From assembly GCF_019880365.1 (NCBI RefSeq), contig NZ_CP082271.1, forward strand, positions 1,240,001 through 1,304,000: a stretch of 64,000 nucleotides of DNA, read 5' to 3'. This stretch comes from Pseudomonas sp. DNDY-54. Lineage in GTDB: Bacteria > Pseudomonadota > Gammaproteobacteria > Pseudomonadales > Pseudomonadaceae. The position numbers were made by a program, and so were the translations under genes. Shown in pieces: positions 17,268-26,156 of this stretch. Each line of letters starts with the position of its first letter. The stretch's first letter is position 1. The notes under the pieces are model-generated. The model saw only the letters and a list, made by a program, of their open reading frames with translations, made no database searches and was not told the DNA's origin.

Positions 17268-18777
17268 GCTCTTCTTTCATGAGGGGAATGGCATCGCCCG
17301 TATAAACCGGAGTGCCCGAGAAGATGCCGCTGAAGTGTACAAGCGGTGGGCCAACCTTGATGCCGCTGGCACCAAGACGAAACTCCCGAATGGTGTTTTC
17401 GTGCCGTCCGCTGCGCTTCTTCACCACCGATAACGCCCGCCGAACGATGCCGGCATGTTCGAAATAGCGCAGCATGATAACCGCATCACTGAGGTAGCTG
17501 ATATCAACGGGCGTCTCCATCGGCCCGACGAGGCCATGTTGCGCCAGTACCATGACGCTGATCACGCCTTTCTGCCCCAGGTAGCTCAGCAGCTCGTGCA
17601 TCTGCAGGATCAGGAAACGGCCGTCGGGCATGGCATTCAGGTAGCCGTTGAGGCTGTCCATCACCACCAGCTGCGCGCCCTGTACCTCGACGCTGTGTCG
17701 CACAGCCGCGGTGAATTCACCGGGTGACAGCTCGGCGGGATCGACCTGTTGCAGATGCAGCTGGCCGCTTTCGATCCATGGGTCCAGATCGAATCCGAGC
17801 GCTCGACCGCGCGCGAGGAGCGTGCCGATCCCCTCATCGAATACGAAGAGCGCCACGTGTTCGCCGCGCTTGCAGGCCGCTGCCGCGAGCCCGAGCGCCA
17901 ACGACGACTTGCCGACGCCGGCGGCGCCGATCAGCAGCGCGTTGGTGCCGCGTTCCAGCCCTCCACCCAACATCTGATCCAGCTCGACGTTGCCGGAGGA
18001 GGTCAGCTCGCCGACAAAAGCCGTGTGATGTTCGGCTGCGATCAGGCGCGGGTAGATTGCCAGGCCGCCTTTCCTGATCGAGAAATCGTGATAGCCGCCC
18101 CGGAACTGGATGCCGCGCATCTTGATCACCCGCAAGCGTCTGCGCTCGGCGCCGTAATCGATGGCCAACTGCTCAAGCAAGACCACACCATGCGAGATCG
18201 AATGCAGTTGCAGGTCGCCACTTTCGGAAGTCTGGTCGTCAAGCAGGATGACCGTACACCGGCGCGTGGTGAAGAAATGCTTGAGCGCGAGCACTTGCCG
18301 ACGATAGCGCAATGGGCTCTGCGCCAGAAGGCGCATCTCGGAGAGGCTGTCGAACACGACCCGCGTCGGGTTGGTTTCACTGACCCGGTCGAAGACCTGC
18401 TTGGTGGTCTCGTTCAGCTCCATTTCGGCGGGGTGCAGCACGGTCAGCTCGAGCTCGGGGTCGAGGGTATCTTCCGGCGTCACCAGCTCGAACACATCGA
18501 TGCCTTCGAGTGTCCAGCCATGTCGCTTGGCGACCAGCTCCAGTTCTCGCTTGGTTTCCGAGAGCGTTACGTAGAGCACACGCTCGCCATGACGGACGCC
18601 TTCGAGAAGAAACTGCAGCGCGATGGTGGTTTTGCCGGCGCCGGGGCTGCCCTCATAGAGGTACATCCGGTTGGGGTCCAGGCCGCCGCCGAGAATGTCG
18701 TCGAGGCCTTCACTGCCGGTCGAAATGCGTGGGGATTCGTCGTCTGTGATGGGTAGATCATCAGAAGCATTGGTCAT
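17251..18777 (-). CDS. KaiC-like double-domain ATPase
   Basis: A 508-residue RecA-fold protein with two KaiC domains. The first has Walker A GSPGAGKT (43-50), Glu74 in TLSETK and Walker B VVFDSLSEM (Asp143). The second has GAAGVGKSS, FDEGIG and LVVMDSLNGY. In the C-terminal half, DISYLSDAVIMLRYFE aligns by eye with the KaiC segment that holds the autophosphorylated Ser431 and Thr432. The Ser is kept and the Thr position is Tyr. KaiC homologues outside cyanobacteria act in stress and two-component signalling; a kaiB gene is not visible. The ATG at 18777 has GGAG seven bases before it. The downstream hybrid kinase overlaps by 17 bases. Confidence 0.92.
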   Translation of the reverse strand: MTNASDDLPITDDESPRISTGSEGLDDILGGGLDPNRMYLYEGSPGAGKTTIALQFLLEGVRHGERVLYVTLSETKRELELVAKRHGWTLEGIDVFELVTPEDTLDPELELTVLHPAEMELNETTKQVFDRVSETNPTRVVFDSLSEMRLLAQSPLRYRRQVLALKHFFTTRRCTVILLDDQTSESGDLQLHSISHGVVLLEQLAIDYGAERRRLRVIKMRGIQFRGGYHDFSIRKGGLAIYPRLIAAEHHTAFVGELTSSGNVELDQMLGGGLERGTNALLIGAAGVGKSSLALGLAAAACKRGEHVALFVFDEGIGTLLARGRALGFDLDPWIESGQLHLQQVDPAELSPGEFTAAVRHSVEVQGAQLVVMDSLNGYLNAMPDGRFLILQMHELLSYLGQKGVISVMVLAQHGLVGPMETPVDISYLSDAVIMLRYFEHAGIVRRALSVVKKRSGRHENTIREFRLGASGIKVGPPLVHFSGIFSGTPVYTGDAIPLMKEEHDDDA

Positions 18778-19083
18778 TGCGTACTCCTTACGCCAGCTTC
18801 GCAGAGCGTCGCCGCGTTCCTTGTTCCGGCTGGCGCAGCCATAGGGCGGGCTGCTCGACAGGCGGAACACGCCCCGGACGCCGTGCCGGCCGACCGGGCT
18901 AAAAAGCCCCTCGAAAGCGCCTCATTGCGTTCCGCAGAGGCGAGGGGCGTGGTCATCTTATCCGACTCAGCTTTTTAGCTGCCGTTCCGCATGGGCTGTT
19001 TGCCTGGGCAAGCCCGCACGGCGACTGAGCGTCGAACAGCTGCGGCGGTCAGGCTGCCTCGGGAGCGCCGCCGAGCCGACGTT
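18778..19083. other. Gap between KaiC-like and chemoreceptor genes
   Basis: It holds the promoter region of the minus-strand KaiC operon (unassigned) and the chemoreceptor terminator at 18900-18948. No credible gene is seen. Confidence 0.6.
18900..18948 (-). terminator. Terminator of the chemoreceptor gene
   Basis: On the minus strand the stem GCCCCTCG ... CGAGGGGC, with an internal secondary pairing (GCCTC/GAGGC), is followed by TTTTTAG. It lies 136 bases beyond the chemoreceptor stop codon. Confidence 0.7.
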
Positions 19084-21075
19084 TCAAAGTTTGAAGCGGC
19101 TCACCATCGCGATCAGGCGTTCGTTGGATCGGGAGAGCCCGTCGGTACTCTTGCTGACCGTTACGCCGGACTCGACCAGCGCTTCGACCATGTCCCGAAC
19201 CGCCACCATGTTCCGGTTGATCTCGCCGCTCACCGCACTTTGCTCCTCGGCCGCCGCCGCGATCTGCGCACTGAGATCATGGATGCGGTTGACCGAATCG
19301 GCCATCTCGTCGAGGCCACTGTTCACACGGGTGGTGCGGTCGGCGGTGGCCTGACAGCTGCCCTTGGTTTTCTCCATGGCGCCCACGGCGGCATCGACGG
19401 CGCTCTGCAGCGTCGCCAGCATCTCGTTGATCTCGGAGGTGCTCTGCTGGGTACGGCCAGCCAATGCGCGAACCTCATCCGCGACCACCGCAAAGCCACG
19501 GCCCTGTTCGCCCGCGCGTGCGGCTTCGATGGCGGCATTCAGCGCCAGCAGGTTGGTCTGGCCGGCAATTTCGCCGATTACGCCGAGCACGTCATTGATC
19601 TTGCGTGCGTCCTGCTGCATGGCCTGCACCCGCGCCGTGGCTGACTCGACTTCGTTGACCAGCGCCAGCACGCTGTCGGCCGCTTCGTCGACGGTCTGCC
19701 GGGAGCGTGCGGCATGTTCAGTGGCCGCTTGGGTGAAACTAGCGGTCTCGTTGGCGCTGTGCGCGACCGAGTCGGCCGTCGAGCTCATTTCGGTGATGGC
19801 GGTAACTGCCTGGTCTGTTTCGCTGGCGTGACGGGCCAGGATGCCATTGCTGTGTTCCGATTGCCGCTTGAGCTGCTCCAGCTCAACGGAAATCTGACGG
19901 GATGAGGTGGCCAGGTCAGCGATCATCTCTTGCAGATAGGCGATGAAACGGTTCACGGCCACACCGATACGGTCGACCTCGTCGTCGCCCTTGATCTCGA
20001 TCCGGCGAGTCAGGTCGGCATCGCCGGAAGACAGCGATTGAATATTGGCGGCCAGTAGTTGCAGCCGGCTCATCAGCTTACGCAGGGCGGCCACCATCAG
20101 CACGAGCAGCAGCGCAACCATGGGCAACTGCAGCCACCCCAGCGTGCCGAGCACCGACTGGGTCTTCTCGGTCAGCAGCCGGCTGGGCAGCGCGGTGGCG
20201 AGCAACCAGGGCGTCCCCTCGATGGGCTTGAGGAAGAACGAAGTCTGTTCGCCGTCCTGCGCTTCGAACTCGGCAAAACCGCGTTGCTCACCGCGGTCCA
20301 GCGTCGACTTGATTTGCGCAATAAATGGCGTACGGGAGGCGAGTTCGGAGACGTTCTTCAAGACGATCTGTTCGTTCAGTGCCGGCAGGTTGCTCAGGAT
20401 CTTGCCGTCCGCTTCGACGATCATGATCTGGCCCTGAATTTCCTTTTCTTTATTGGCGACCAGCTCGTTGAAGAAGCCCAGCGTCAGATCGATAGTCGAC
20501 ACACCGTAGGCGCTGCCGTCTTTGCGAATCGCCATGGCGCAGTTAGTGCGTGGCTCGGCACTGGCGTCATCCTTGTAAGCGGCGGCCCAGGCGCATTTCC
20601 CGCTGGGCGTCTGCACACCGGCCCGGTGCCAAGGCTGCTCGAAGTAATTCAACGACTCGGCACTGTTCCAGTGGGTGTTGACCTTCAGCTGACCACTCGC
20701 GTCGCGGTGGTAGAAGGTGCTGTGCTTGGCCACGCCAGGCGTGCGCACGCCGGGCAGCGGCCAGATGCCACCGCCAAATACTTTCTGATCGCCGTACTGA
20801 TCGATCAAGCCAGGCAATACGGCATCTATCTGCTCGCTATCGAGCAGGGCGACGGTTTGGGTAATGGCGCGCGACTGGCTCTCGATTCGTGCCAGGTTCA
20901 GCTGGATCGCCTGGGCAATCTCATCGACCTTTTCCTCGACCAGGCTGACTTCGGTTTCTCGCAGCTGCGGGGCTACGAACCGGTCGATGCCCAGTAGCGT
21001 CAGCGCGCTGGCGAGGACGATGAAGGCTGCGAACGTCGTGAGGTAACGTGCCTGAATGGTTTTCAACATAGTCAT
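19084..21075 (-). CDS. Methyl-accepting chemotaxis protein (dCache sensor)
   Basis: A 663-residue chemoreceptor. TM1 lies near residues 8-30. A large periplasmic double-Cache domain follows (about 35-310, with VFGGGIWPLPGVRTPG and VSTIDLTLGFFNELV). TM2 is near 315-335 (LPMVALLLVLMVAAL), then HAMP and the signalling hairpin with AIEAARAGEQGRGFAVVADE. dCache sensors bind small molecules such as amino acids. The C-terminus (VSRFKL) lacks the NWETF-type pentapeptide that tethers CheR in some receptors. I use ATG 21075; ATG 21069 and an upstream TTG at 21099 are alternatives, none with a good ribosome site. Single-gene unit with a terminator at 18900-18948. Ligand unknown. Confidence 0.92.
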   Translation of the reverse strand: MTMLKTIQARYLTTFAAFIVLASALTLLGIDRFVAPQLRETEVSLVEEKVDEIAQAIQLNLARIESQSRAITQTVALLDSEQIDAVLPGLIDQYGDQKVFGGGIWPLPGVRTPGVAKHSTFYHRDASGQLKVNTHWNSAESLNYFEQPWHRAGVQTPSGKCAWAAAYKDDASAEPRTNCAMAIRKDGSAYGVSTIDLTLGFFNELVANKEKEIQGQIMIVEADGKILSNLPALNEQIVLKNVSELASRTPFIAQIKSTLDRGEQRGFAEFEAQDGEQTSFFLKPIEGTPWLLATALPSRLLTEKTQSVLGTLGWLQLPMVALLLVLMVAALRKLMSRLQLLAANIQSLSSGDADLTRRIEIKGDDEVDRIGVAVNRFIAYLQEMIADLATSSRQISVELEQLKRQSEHSNGILARHASETDQAVTAITEMSSTADSVAHSANETASFTQAATEHAARSRQTVDEAADSVLALVNEVESATARVQAMQQDARKINDVLGVIGEIAGQTNLLALNAAIEAARAGEQGRGFAVVADEVRALAGRTQQSTSEINEMLATLQSAVDAAVGAMEKTKGSCQATADRTTRVNSGLDEMADSVNRIHDLSAQIAAAAEEQSAVSGEINRNMVAVRDMVEALVESGVTVSKSTDGLSRSNERLIAMVSRFKL

Positions 21076-21304
21076 GGTAGGGCTCGGCGCGATGAACAAA
21101 CGGTAGGTATGACCCGAACGCGGCTTATCGACCTGTACTGCCGAGTCTTGAGACCGTTGGTCCGATCTGGGTTTTCGTCTTTCCCGCGGGCCAGGCGCTT
21201 GGACCTCCGGGGCGGCGATGAGCGTTCACCTGTCGAGGGCGTAACTGCGGAAGTGGCGGATCGCGTTTAGAATGCGCCGGCCTTTTTTCGAGACGACCCT
21301 CTAC

Positions 21305-22246
21305 ATGCATCCGGATGCCCTCACGACGCTGCAACACCACCTGACCACAGCGCTGGCTGACGTGCCCGCTGAAACCCGCCGCCTGTTTCACGGCCGCGGT
21401 CGGTGCTGGGACGGGCTCGAGCATGTCACCGTCGATTGGCTGCAAGGGGTGGTGCTGGTCTCGCTGTTTCGTGCGCCGACCGAGGCCGAGCTCGCGTCAT
21501 TGATGACGTCGCTCAGGGCGCTTGTCCAAACGTCCAGCTGGCGGGCAAGCGGGGCGCATAGTTTGCTGCTGCATCATCGTTATCTGCCGGACAGCCGCAT
21601 TGAGCAGCTGGAGGGTGAGCCGATCGAGGAATGGGTGATCACCGAAAATGGCTTGCGGTACAAGCTTGACCTCGGCATCAAACAGAACAACGGCTTGTTT
21701 CTCGACATGCGTTACGGACGCCGCTGGGTGCAGGCGCATGCGCAGGGTAAGCGGGTGCTGAACCTGTTTGCCTACACCTGCGGCTTTTCCGTGGCGGCGA
21801 TCGCGGGCGGCGCCACGCATGTGGTTAACCTGGATATGGCGAGAGCGGCGTTAAGCCGTGGGCGTGACAACCATCGACTCAACGAGCATGACCTGAGCAA
21901 GGTCACGTTTCTCGGACACGAGCTGTTCAAGTCATGGGGCAAGGTCAAAAAAAGCGGGCCCTATGATCTGGTGATCATCGATCCGCCGTCCTTCCAGAAA
22001 GGCAGTTTTGCGCTTAGCCGTGATTATCAAAAGATCCTCCGACGGCTGCCGGAGATGCTGACGCCAACCGGAACGGTATTGGCGTGCATCAACGACCCAG
22101 ACACCGGGCCGGATTTTCTTATCGAGGGCGTTGCCGCCGAGGCGCCCGAGCTTGTGTTTCAGCAGCGCCTGGAAAACCCGCCTGAGTTTCCGGATATCAG
22201 TCCTGATAGCGGCTTGAAAGCCTTGGTGTTCTGCCGCTTTGGCTAG
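21305..22246 (+). CDS. SAM-dependent methyltransferase, RlmI/RlmK-like
   Basis: A 313-residue class I methyltransferase. The SAM-binding fold is clear: KRVLNLFAYTCGFSVAAIAGGA (motif I), NLDMARAALSRGRDN, then the catalytic-type DPPSFQKGSF. This last motif is common to large-subunit rRNA m5C (RlmI) and m7G (RlmK) enzymes. The first 110 residues are not a recognisable PUA domain, so it is a distinct branch of the SAM-dependent YccW-like group. The length is shorter than RlmI (396). Substrate is inferred to be RNA but not proven. ATG 21305 has a weak ribosome site (CGAG); it starts MHPDALTTLQHH. Confidence 0.85.
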   Translation: MHPDALTTLQHHLTTALADVPAETRRLFHGRGRCWDGLEHVTVDWLQGVVLVSLFRAPTEAELASLMTSLRALVQTSSWRASGAHSLLLHHRYLPDSRIEQLEGEPIEEWVITENGLRYKLDLGIKQNNGLFLDMRYGRRWVQAHAQGKRVLNLFAYTCGFSVAAIAGGATHVVNLDMARAALSRGRDNHRLNEHDLSKVTFLGHELFKSWGKVKKSGPYDLVIIDPPSFQKGSFALSRDYQKILRRLPEMLTPTGTVLACINDPDTGPDFLIEGVAAEAPELVFQQRLENPPEFPDISPDSGLKALVFCRFG

Positions 22247-22248
22247 CC

Positions 22249-22286
22249 ATCATCGCGCCGCAGAGGGGGTTCTGCGGCGAGATGAT
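22249..22286. terminator. Bidirectional hairpin between convergent genes
   Basis: ATCATCGCGCCGCAGA pairs with TCTGCGGCGAGATGAT around a GGGGGT loop, giving a long stem with one internal mismatch. It lies between the methyltransferase and porin stop codons. There is no strong T tract, so its efficiency is uncertain. Confidence 0.6.
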
Positions 22287-22305
22287 TGTCAGCGGAGAGC
22301 GCCGG

Positions 22306-23112
22306 TCAAAAGTGTGCTTTGACGATGAAGTTGGTCACGTTGTTGTCCGTGTTGAAGTCTGCACTGTCCTCGATGCCGTACTTGTCGGACCAATAGTCAT
22401 ACTCGATGCCTACATAGAGCGTGCCTGGGGTGTATTCGAGTGCTTTGCCCAGGTCGTATTTGATTTGCGGGTTGATGTGCAGGTTCTTGGCGACGAAATC
22501 ACCCTTCGAGCGTGAGCCTGCGTCATTGACCACCCAGTCGATGAAGCCATCAAACAAGATGTCTGATTTGCCCACCGGGAACGTCATCGCCCATGTCGGC
22601 GTGATTTGCCACTGCCCGCTGGCCTGGCCCGTAATGCCGTCCGGCTTGCGGTAGTAGGTGTTGATCGCCAGACGATCGAAACCCGGTACTGCGAGGTCTA
22701 CGGCTGGGCCTAGCAGGTAGTTGCGATTGCGGCCTTCACCGCGTTCATAGGTGGCGGAGAGCAGCACGTCGGTGATCGGCCCGAAGGAGAAATCTTGGCC
22801 AGTGAGCTTACCCAGCGACAAGCGCGGGCTGAATTCGCCGTAGTAAGTGCGCCCATCGTTGCCGGAGTGGCCGTTGAACCACTTGTGGTCGACGAACAGA
22901 AACATGTCGCCCCAAGTCCAGCCACTGGCATGTTCGAAAGTGATCGTCTGTTGGATATCGGCCTCACGCCCGTCCTCCCCGGAGTCAACCGCAAAATTCT
23001 TTCCGTAGAGGTAGGTCAGGCTGTTGTTCTGCCAAAGCATGGGGTCGGCCAGCGCCTGGCCGGAGAGGGTCATACCCGCGGCGAGAACAGCGGTACTGAG
23101 GCTGCGTTTCAT
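22306..23112 (-). CDS. Tsx/OmpK-family outer-membrane channel
   Basis: A 268-residue outer-membrane beta-barrel. The signal peptide is cut near LSGQALA-DP (about residue 22). The mature part opens with LWQNNSLTYLYGKNF and contains the family's alternating aromatic strands (GWTWGDMFLFVDHKWFNG, PALYVGIEYDYWSDKYG-like end) and a terminal Phe (VKAHF) for barrel assembly. The family includes the nucleoside channel Tsx and OmpK. Substrate specificity is not predictable here. The ATG at 23112 has AAGGAG nine bases upstream; longer starts would precede the signal peptide wrongly. It reads away from the csgA-like gene, which lies 335 bases upstream on the same strand. Confidence 0.85.
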   Translation of the reverse strand: MKRSLSTAVLAAGMTLSGQALADPMLWQNNSLTYLYGKNFAVDSGEDGREADIQQTITFEHASGWTWGDMFLFVDHKWFNGHSGNDGRTYYGEFSPRLSLGKLTGQDFSFGPITDVLLSATYERGEGRNRNYLLGPAVDLAVPGFDRLAINTYYRKPDGITGQASGQWQITPTWAMTFPVGKSDILFDGFIDWVVNDAGSRSKGDFVAKNLHINPQIKYDLGKALEYTPGTLYVGIEYDYWSDKYGIEDSADFNTDNNVTNFIVKAHF

Positions 23113-23447
23113 TGGTGTGCTCCTTGGATGCAGTTGCGGCTGCTTGTTTGAATGGTCGAGCCGGCGGGCATCACGCTGGAATACCGCCGCGCTGTTGATA
23201 AAGCGCAGCGGAGATACCATAAAAAGCCTTAGATTTCATCGTTTTGTCATTGTGGCTGCCGTACACGACGTGCTTCTCAGGTCCGTCTGGATCTGGAAAC
23301 CTGACCGGCATAACCGTAGTGACACGAGCCCAGCCCTGCGCACCGTGAGCGGCATGACGCTTCGTTGGCTGGGCGGAACCGATGCGCGTTGTTCGCGCAG
23401 GAGAAACGAAACTGCCGGCACAAGGCCGGCAGTTCGGGTGCTGCGGA
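23113..23447. other. Gap upstream of the Tsx-type gene
   Basis: It contains the csgA-side hairpin at 23410-23434 and presumably the porin promoter. No credible gene is seen. Confidence 0.5.
23410..23434 (-). terminator. Hairpin after the csgA-like gene
   Basis: AACTGCCGGC pairs with GCCGGCAGTT around a short loop. On the minus strand it is followed by TTTCGTTTC. It lies 13 bases past the csgA-like stop, where a terminator is expected. Confidence 0.65.
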
Positions 23448-24722
23448 TCAGTGCTGGGTAACGATCGCCATATTGTTGAGGCCAGCCTGGCTGATCAGGG
23501 CACTGTTGCCCACGCTGCTCTGGACGACCAACGCTTCATGCCCGGAACCTGTCTGCATGACTGTCGCCAGATGGCTTTCACCGTACTGAGATAGCGTGGC
23601 GATGTTACTGGAGCCGTTTTGGTTGACGTCGGCGAGGTTGAATTCGCCATCCTGAACAATATCCACATCGTTGGCAGCAACGCCGCTGGAGCCCGTGATG
23701 CGATTACCTTCGCCTTCCTGCACCGCGGAGAGGCTGTTTAACATGCCCGACTGGGTGAAAGTGAGTTCGTTACCTTTGCCCTGTTGATCGACCGTCGAGG
23801 TGTTGTAGTTGTCCTGTTGTTCAACCGTGGCGACTTGATTGTTACCGCTCTGGTCGATCACAGAGACGTTACCGAAACCATGCTGATTGGCGGTGCCGGT
23901 ATTGCCATTGCCCCGCTGAGCAATGTCGGCATTATTTTCATTGCCCTGTTGATAGACGAAGGCATTCTGGTTAGCGCCGCGCTGGTTAACGGTCAATGCG
24001 TTGAGGCCGCCTTCTGAGTAGGTGTATGCCTCGTGGCGGCTGCCGGTCTGACGCATATTTGCATCGTTGAACTCGCCGATTTGCTCGACTTCAACGACTG
24101 AGCCGCTACTCCAGCTCTGCATAACCTCCGCAGTATTCTCGTTGCCCTGCTGATCGACCATGGCTCGGTCACTGGCGCTGAGCGTCTGGCTGAGGTTTGC
24201 GATGTTCATCGCGCCCTCTTGATAAAGGGCGGCGCTGCTGCCGTAGGCCGCTGATTGGTAGCTGGACGCAACGTTGCTGTCGCCTTTTTGCGTCGTCACC
24301 GCTTCAGCGCCCACGGTGCCGAGCTGGACCGTTTCGGCAATGTTGGCCTGCCCGCGTTGACGCTGCTCGGCGTGGCTGTCATAGGTGCCGTTCTGGCTGA
24401 CAGTGGCGTCGTTGTGATGGCCGTACTGCCATTGGACGGAGCTGCTAGCTACAGCCAGGGTCTGATTGACGTCCGCCTTGTTGAAGTTCGCCGTCTGGGT
24501 CTGTAATGCAGTGGAGGAGAGCGAGCTGGTCTGCTCGGCAGTCACGTCGTTGCCCCAGCCGCTTTGGACCTGTTTGGCTGCGTTGGAACTGCCGTAGCGT
24601 TGGGTGACTTCAGCATGGTTGTTGACGCCGTTCTGGCGTTGTTCGGATGTGTTATCGGCCGCCATGGCGTGTGTGGCGGCGACGGTTAGCAGGGCAGCTA
24701 CAAGGGGTTTGATATGGAACAT
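23448..24722 (-). CDS. csgA: Large curlin-repeat protein, CsgA-like amyloid subunit
   Basis: A 424-residue secreted protein, much longer than E. coli CsgA (151). A signal peptide ends at ATHAMA (about 21). The rest is a run of imperfect curlin repeats built on N-x-A-x-x-x-Q-x-G-x-x-N, for example NTAEVMQSW, NADIAQRGNGNTGTANQHG and NLADVNQNGSSNIATLSQYG. I count well over ten units. Gln, Asn and Gly dominate, and the C-terminus closes with NMAIVTQH. It should be exported through CsgG and polymerise into extracellular amyloid fibres. It is the last gene of the curli locus; the expected nucleator gene csgB upstream appears degraded. Some repeats could serve nucleation, an inference. Confidence 0.9.
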   Translation of the reverse strand: MFHIKPLVAALLTVAATHAMAADNTSEQRQNGVNNHAEVTQRYGSSNAAKQVQSGWGNDVTAEQTSSLSSTALQTQTANFNKADVNQTLAVASSSVQWQYGHHNDATVSQNGTYDSHAEQRQRGQANIAETVQLGTVGAEAVTTQKGDSNVASSYQSAAYGSSAALYQEGAMNIANLSQTLSASDRAMVDQQGNENTAEVMQSWSSGSVVEVEQIGEFNDANMRQTGSRHEAYTYSEGGLNALTVNQRGANQNAFVYQQGNENNADIAQRGNGNTGTANQHGFGNVSVIDQSGNNQVATVEQQDNYNTSTVDQQGKGNELTFTQSGMLNSLSAVQEGEGNRITGSSGVAANDVDIVQDGEFNLADVNQNGSSNIATLSQYGESHLATVMQTGSGHEALVVQSSVGNSALISQAGLNNMAIVTQH

Positions 24723-24799
24723 TAGGGTCTCTCCATGGAATGTTTTCAGCGGGACTTCCTGGTGGTGCTTTCTTCCGTCGTACTGGCGTACCAGTACGC

Positions 24800-25273
24800 T
24801 CAGACCTGCGGGTAGGTTGCGTCTCTGCGCTGCCCGGTATCGGTCTGTTCGTTCGGCGCCACGCTGCGGGCACCTTGATGTTCAACGCGGTTCGGGTTGC
24901 CAGCGCCCGTGGCGAACACGGCATTGAGCGGTTCGAAGACAGGTCCAGCACGTAGCTGCGTCCGCGACCGAAAGCGACCAGCGCGCTTGCAACCCGACTG
25001 ATAGGCGCGGCTCGTGCTACCGACCGGGTGGACGGAGGCGAGGCTGAGGGCTGCGGTGTTGGAATCTGGCGTGACGAATGCGACAGGCTGATTCGAGGCG
25101 AGCCCGGACACGCCGGATGGCGCCGAAGCTGCAGCCTGAGCAGGGGAGGATGACGCCTCGAGGTAGGGTGTCTCCAGCGCCTTCTGGGCAGTCCTTTGCG
25201 CGAGGTTCATCGGTCGTCCGTAGTGGAATCGCGGTAGGTCATCCTGACCTAAACCGCTATCCGACAAATCCAT
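24800..25273 (-). pseudogene. Degenerate csgB-like stretch between csgG and csgA
   Basis: A 157-codon open frame lies 28 bases after csgG. It begins MDLSDSGLGQDDLPRFHYGR, which would suit the mature N-terminus of a secreted protein, yet no signal peptide precedes it. The end, NRVEHQGARSVAPNEQTD and then TGQRRDATYPQV, retains a weak Gln/Gly/Asn curlin rhythm, while the middle (RAGRFRSRTQLRAGP) is basic and unlike a curlin. Its position is where csgB lies in related loci. I read it as a decayed csgB with one or more frameshifts. A shorter start at 25210 is possible and neither start has a good ribosome site. It may instead be an unrelated hypothetical gene. Confidence 0.4.
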
Positions 25274-25301
25274 CGAACGGGCGAAACCGTTACGGTTGTT
25301 T

Positions 25302-26138
25302 CTACAGTTTGGTGGGCGTTGCGAGGTATTTTGCCAACTCCGCTTTCACGGCGGGCGTATTGTCAGCGGTCTGCCAGAGACGGCGGTCGACGCCCTGAGC
25401 GATCAAATGGGCAACGGCCGCCTCGATGGCCGACAACACGCATAGCTGCGCCGGCTCGTTGGTCGTGTAACCGGCTTCCGCTTCGAGCAATTCCTTGAAC
25501 TCGATGAACTTGTAGACGTTTGCACTGCGTCCGATCGAATAGATCGTCTTGGTGGTCATCACGTTGGAAAGTACCTGCCCGCTGCGTACATCGATGGCGC
25601 GCAGATTCACCGTGACCTGATCGACCCGGTATTCCTGCGAAACGCCAATGCCAAGGTAGCGTGCGCCTTGGCCGCCGCTGCGTACGTTGGTCTCGTAGGC
25701 GACGATGGCACCTTCCATGATGATGTTGGCGGCCAGTAGCGAGGGCAGCTCCGACTGGATGTTGGGTGCCACATCCGGCTTGGCCTGGGAGGCGCGGATG
25801 ATCTTGCGCTCGGTCAGCACGTTTTGCAGGCCTTCGCGCTCCAGCACGATGAACCAGCCACTGGCCTGCATCGCATCGACCAGCATGCTGGCCGCGCCCT
25901 GAGTGACGGCGGTTGAAAAGGAGCTGGCCGGGCTCGGCTTGTACTGCCCGGTCTGATCGCGGAAGCCGTACACCGCGGCCACCAAGGGGCCTCGGGGTCG
26001 GGGCAGTTCAAGCAGATCTTGATAGGTTGAAGTGCGCGGCGTGAGTGTGGGTGTTTCCTGATCTGCCGACATGGGCTCGCGGACCGCGCAGCCCTGTAGA
26101 ACAGCCATCATCCCGATGGCTACGAATAGGCTTCTCAT
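25302..26138 (-). CDS. csgG: Curli secretion channel lipoprotein CsgG
   Basis: The nonameric outer-membrane pore that exports curli subunits. At 278 residues it matches E. coli CsgG (277). The lipobox is LQGC (Cys17). Landmarks include VAAVYGFRDQTGQYKPSPASSFSTAVTQGA, FIVLEREGLQNVLTERKIIR, YLGIGVSQEYRVDQVTVNLRAIDVRSGQVL (each split here only for description) and the C-terminal EPAQLCVLSAIEAAV. Third in the csgD-E-F-G order, 18 bases after csgF. Confidence 0.96.
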   Translation of the reverse strand: MRSLFVAIGMMAVLQGCAVREPMSADQETPTLTPRTSTYQDLLELPRPRGPLVAAVYGFRDQTGQYKPSPASSFSTAVTQGAASMLVDAMQASGWFIVLEREGLQNVLTERKIIRASQAKPDVAPNIQSELPSLLAANIIMEGAIVAYETNVRSGGQGARYLGIGVSQEYRVDQVTVNLRAIDVRSGQVLSNVMTTKTIYSIGRSANVYKFIEFKELLEAEAGYTTNEPAQLCVLSAIEAAVAHLIAQGVDRRLWQTADNTPAVKAELAKYLATPTKL

Positions 26139-26156
26139 GGCCTTTGCTCTCCTTGG

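Noticed and set aside
17749..18756. 335-codon plus-strand frame
   Set aside because: Antisense to the KaiC-like gene, whose Walker motifs are unambiguous.
20059..20997. 312-codon plus-strand frame
   Set aside because: Antisense to the chemoreceptor sensor domain.
24652..24951. Second minus-strand frame across the csgA start
   Set aside because: It overlaps the csgA-like start and its promoter-proximal region. It has no signal peptide and no curlin pattern; it may only be the shifted frame of the decayed csgB region.
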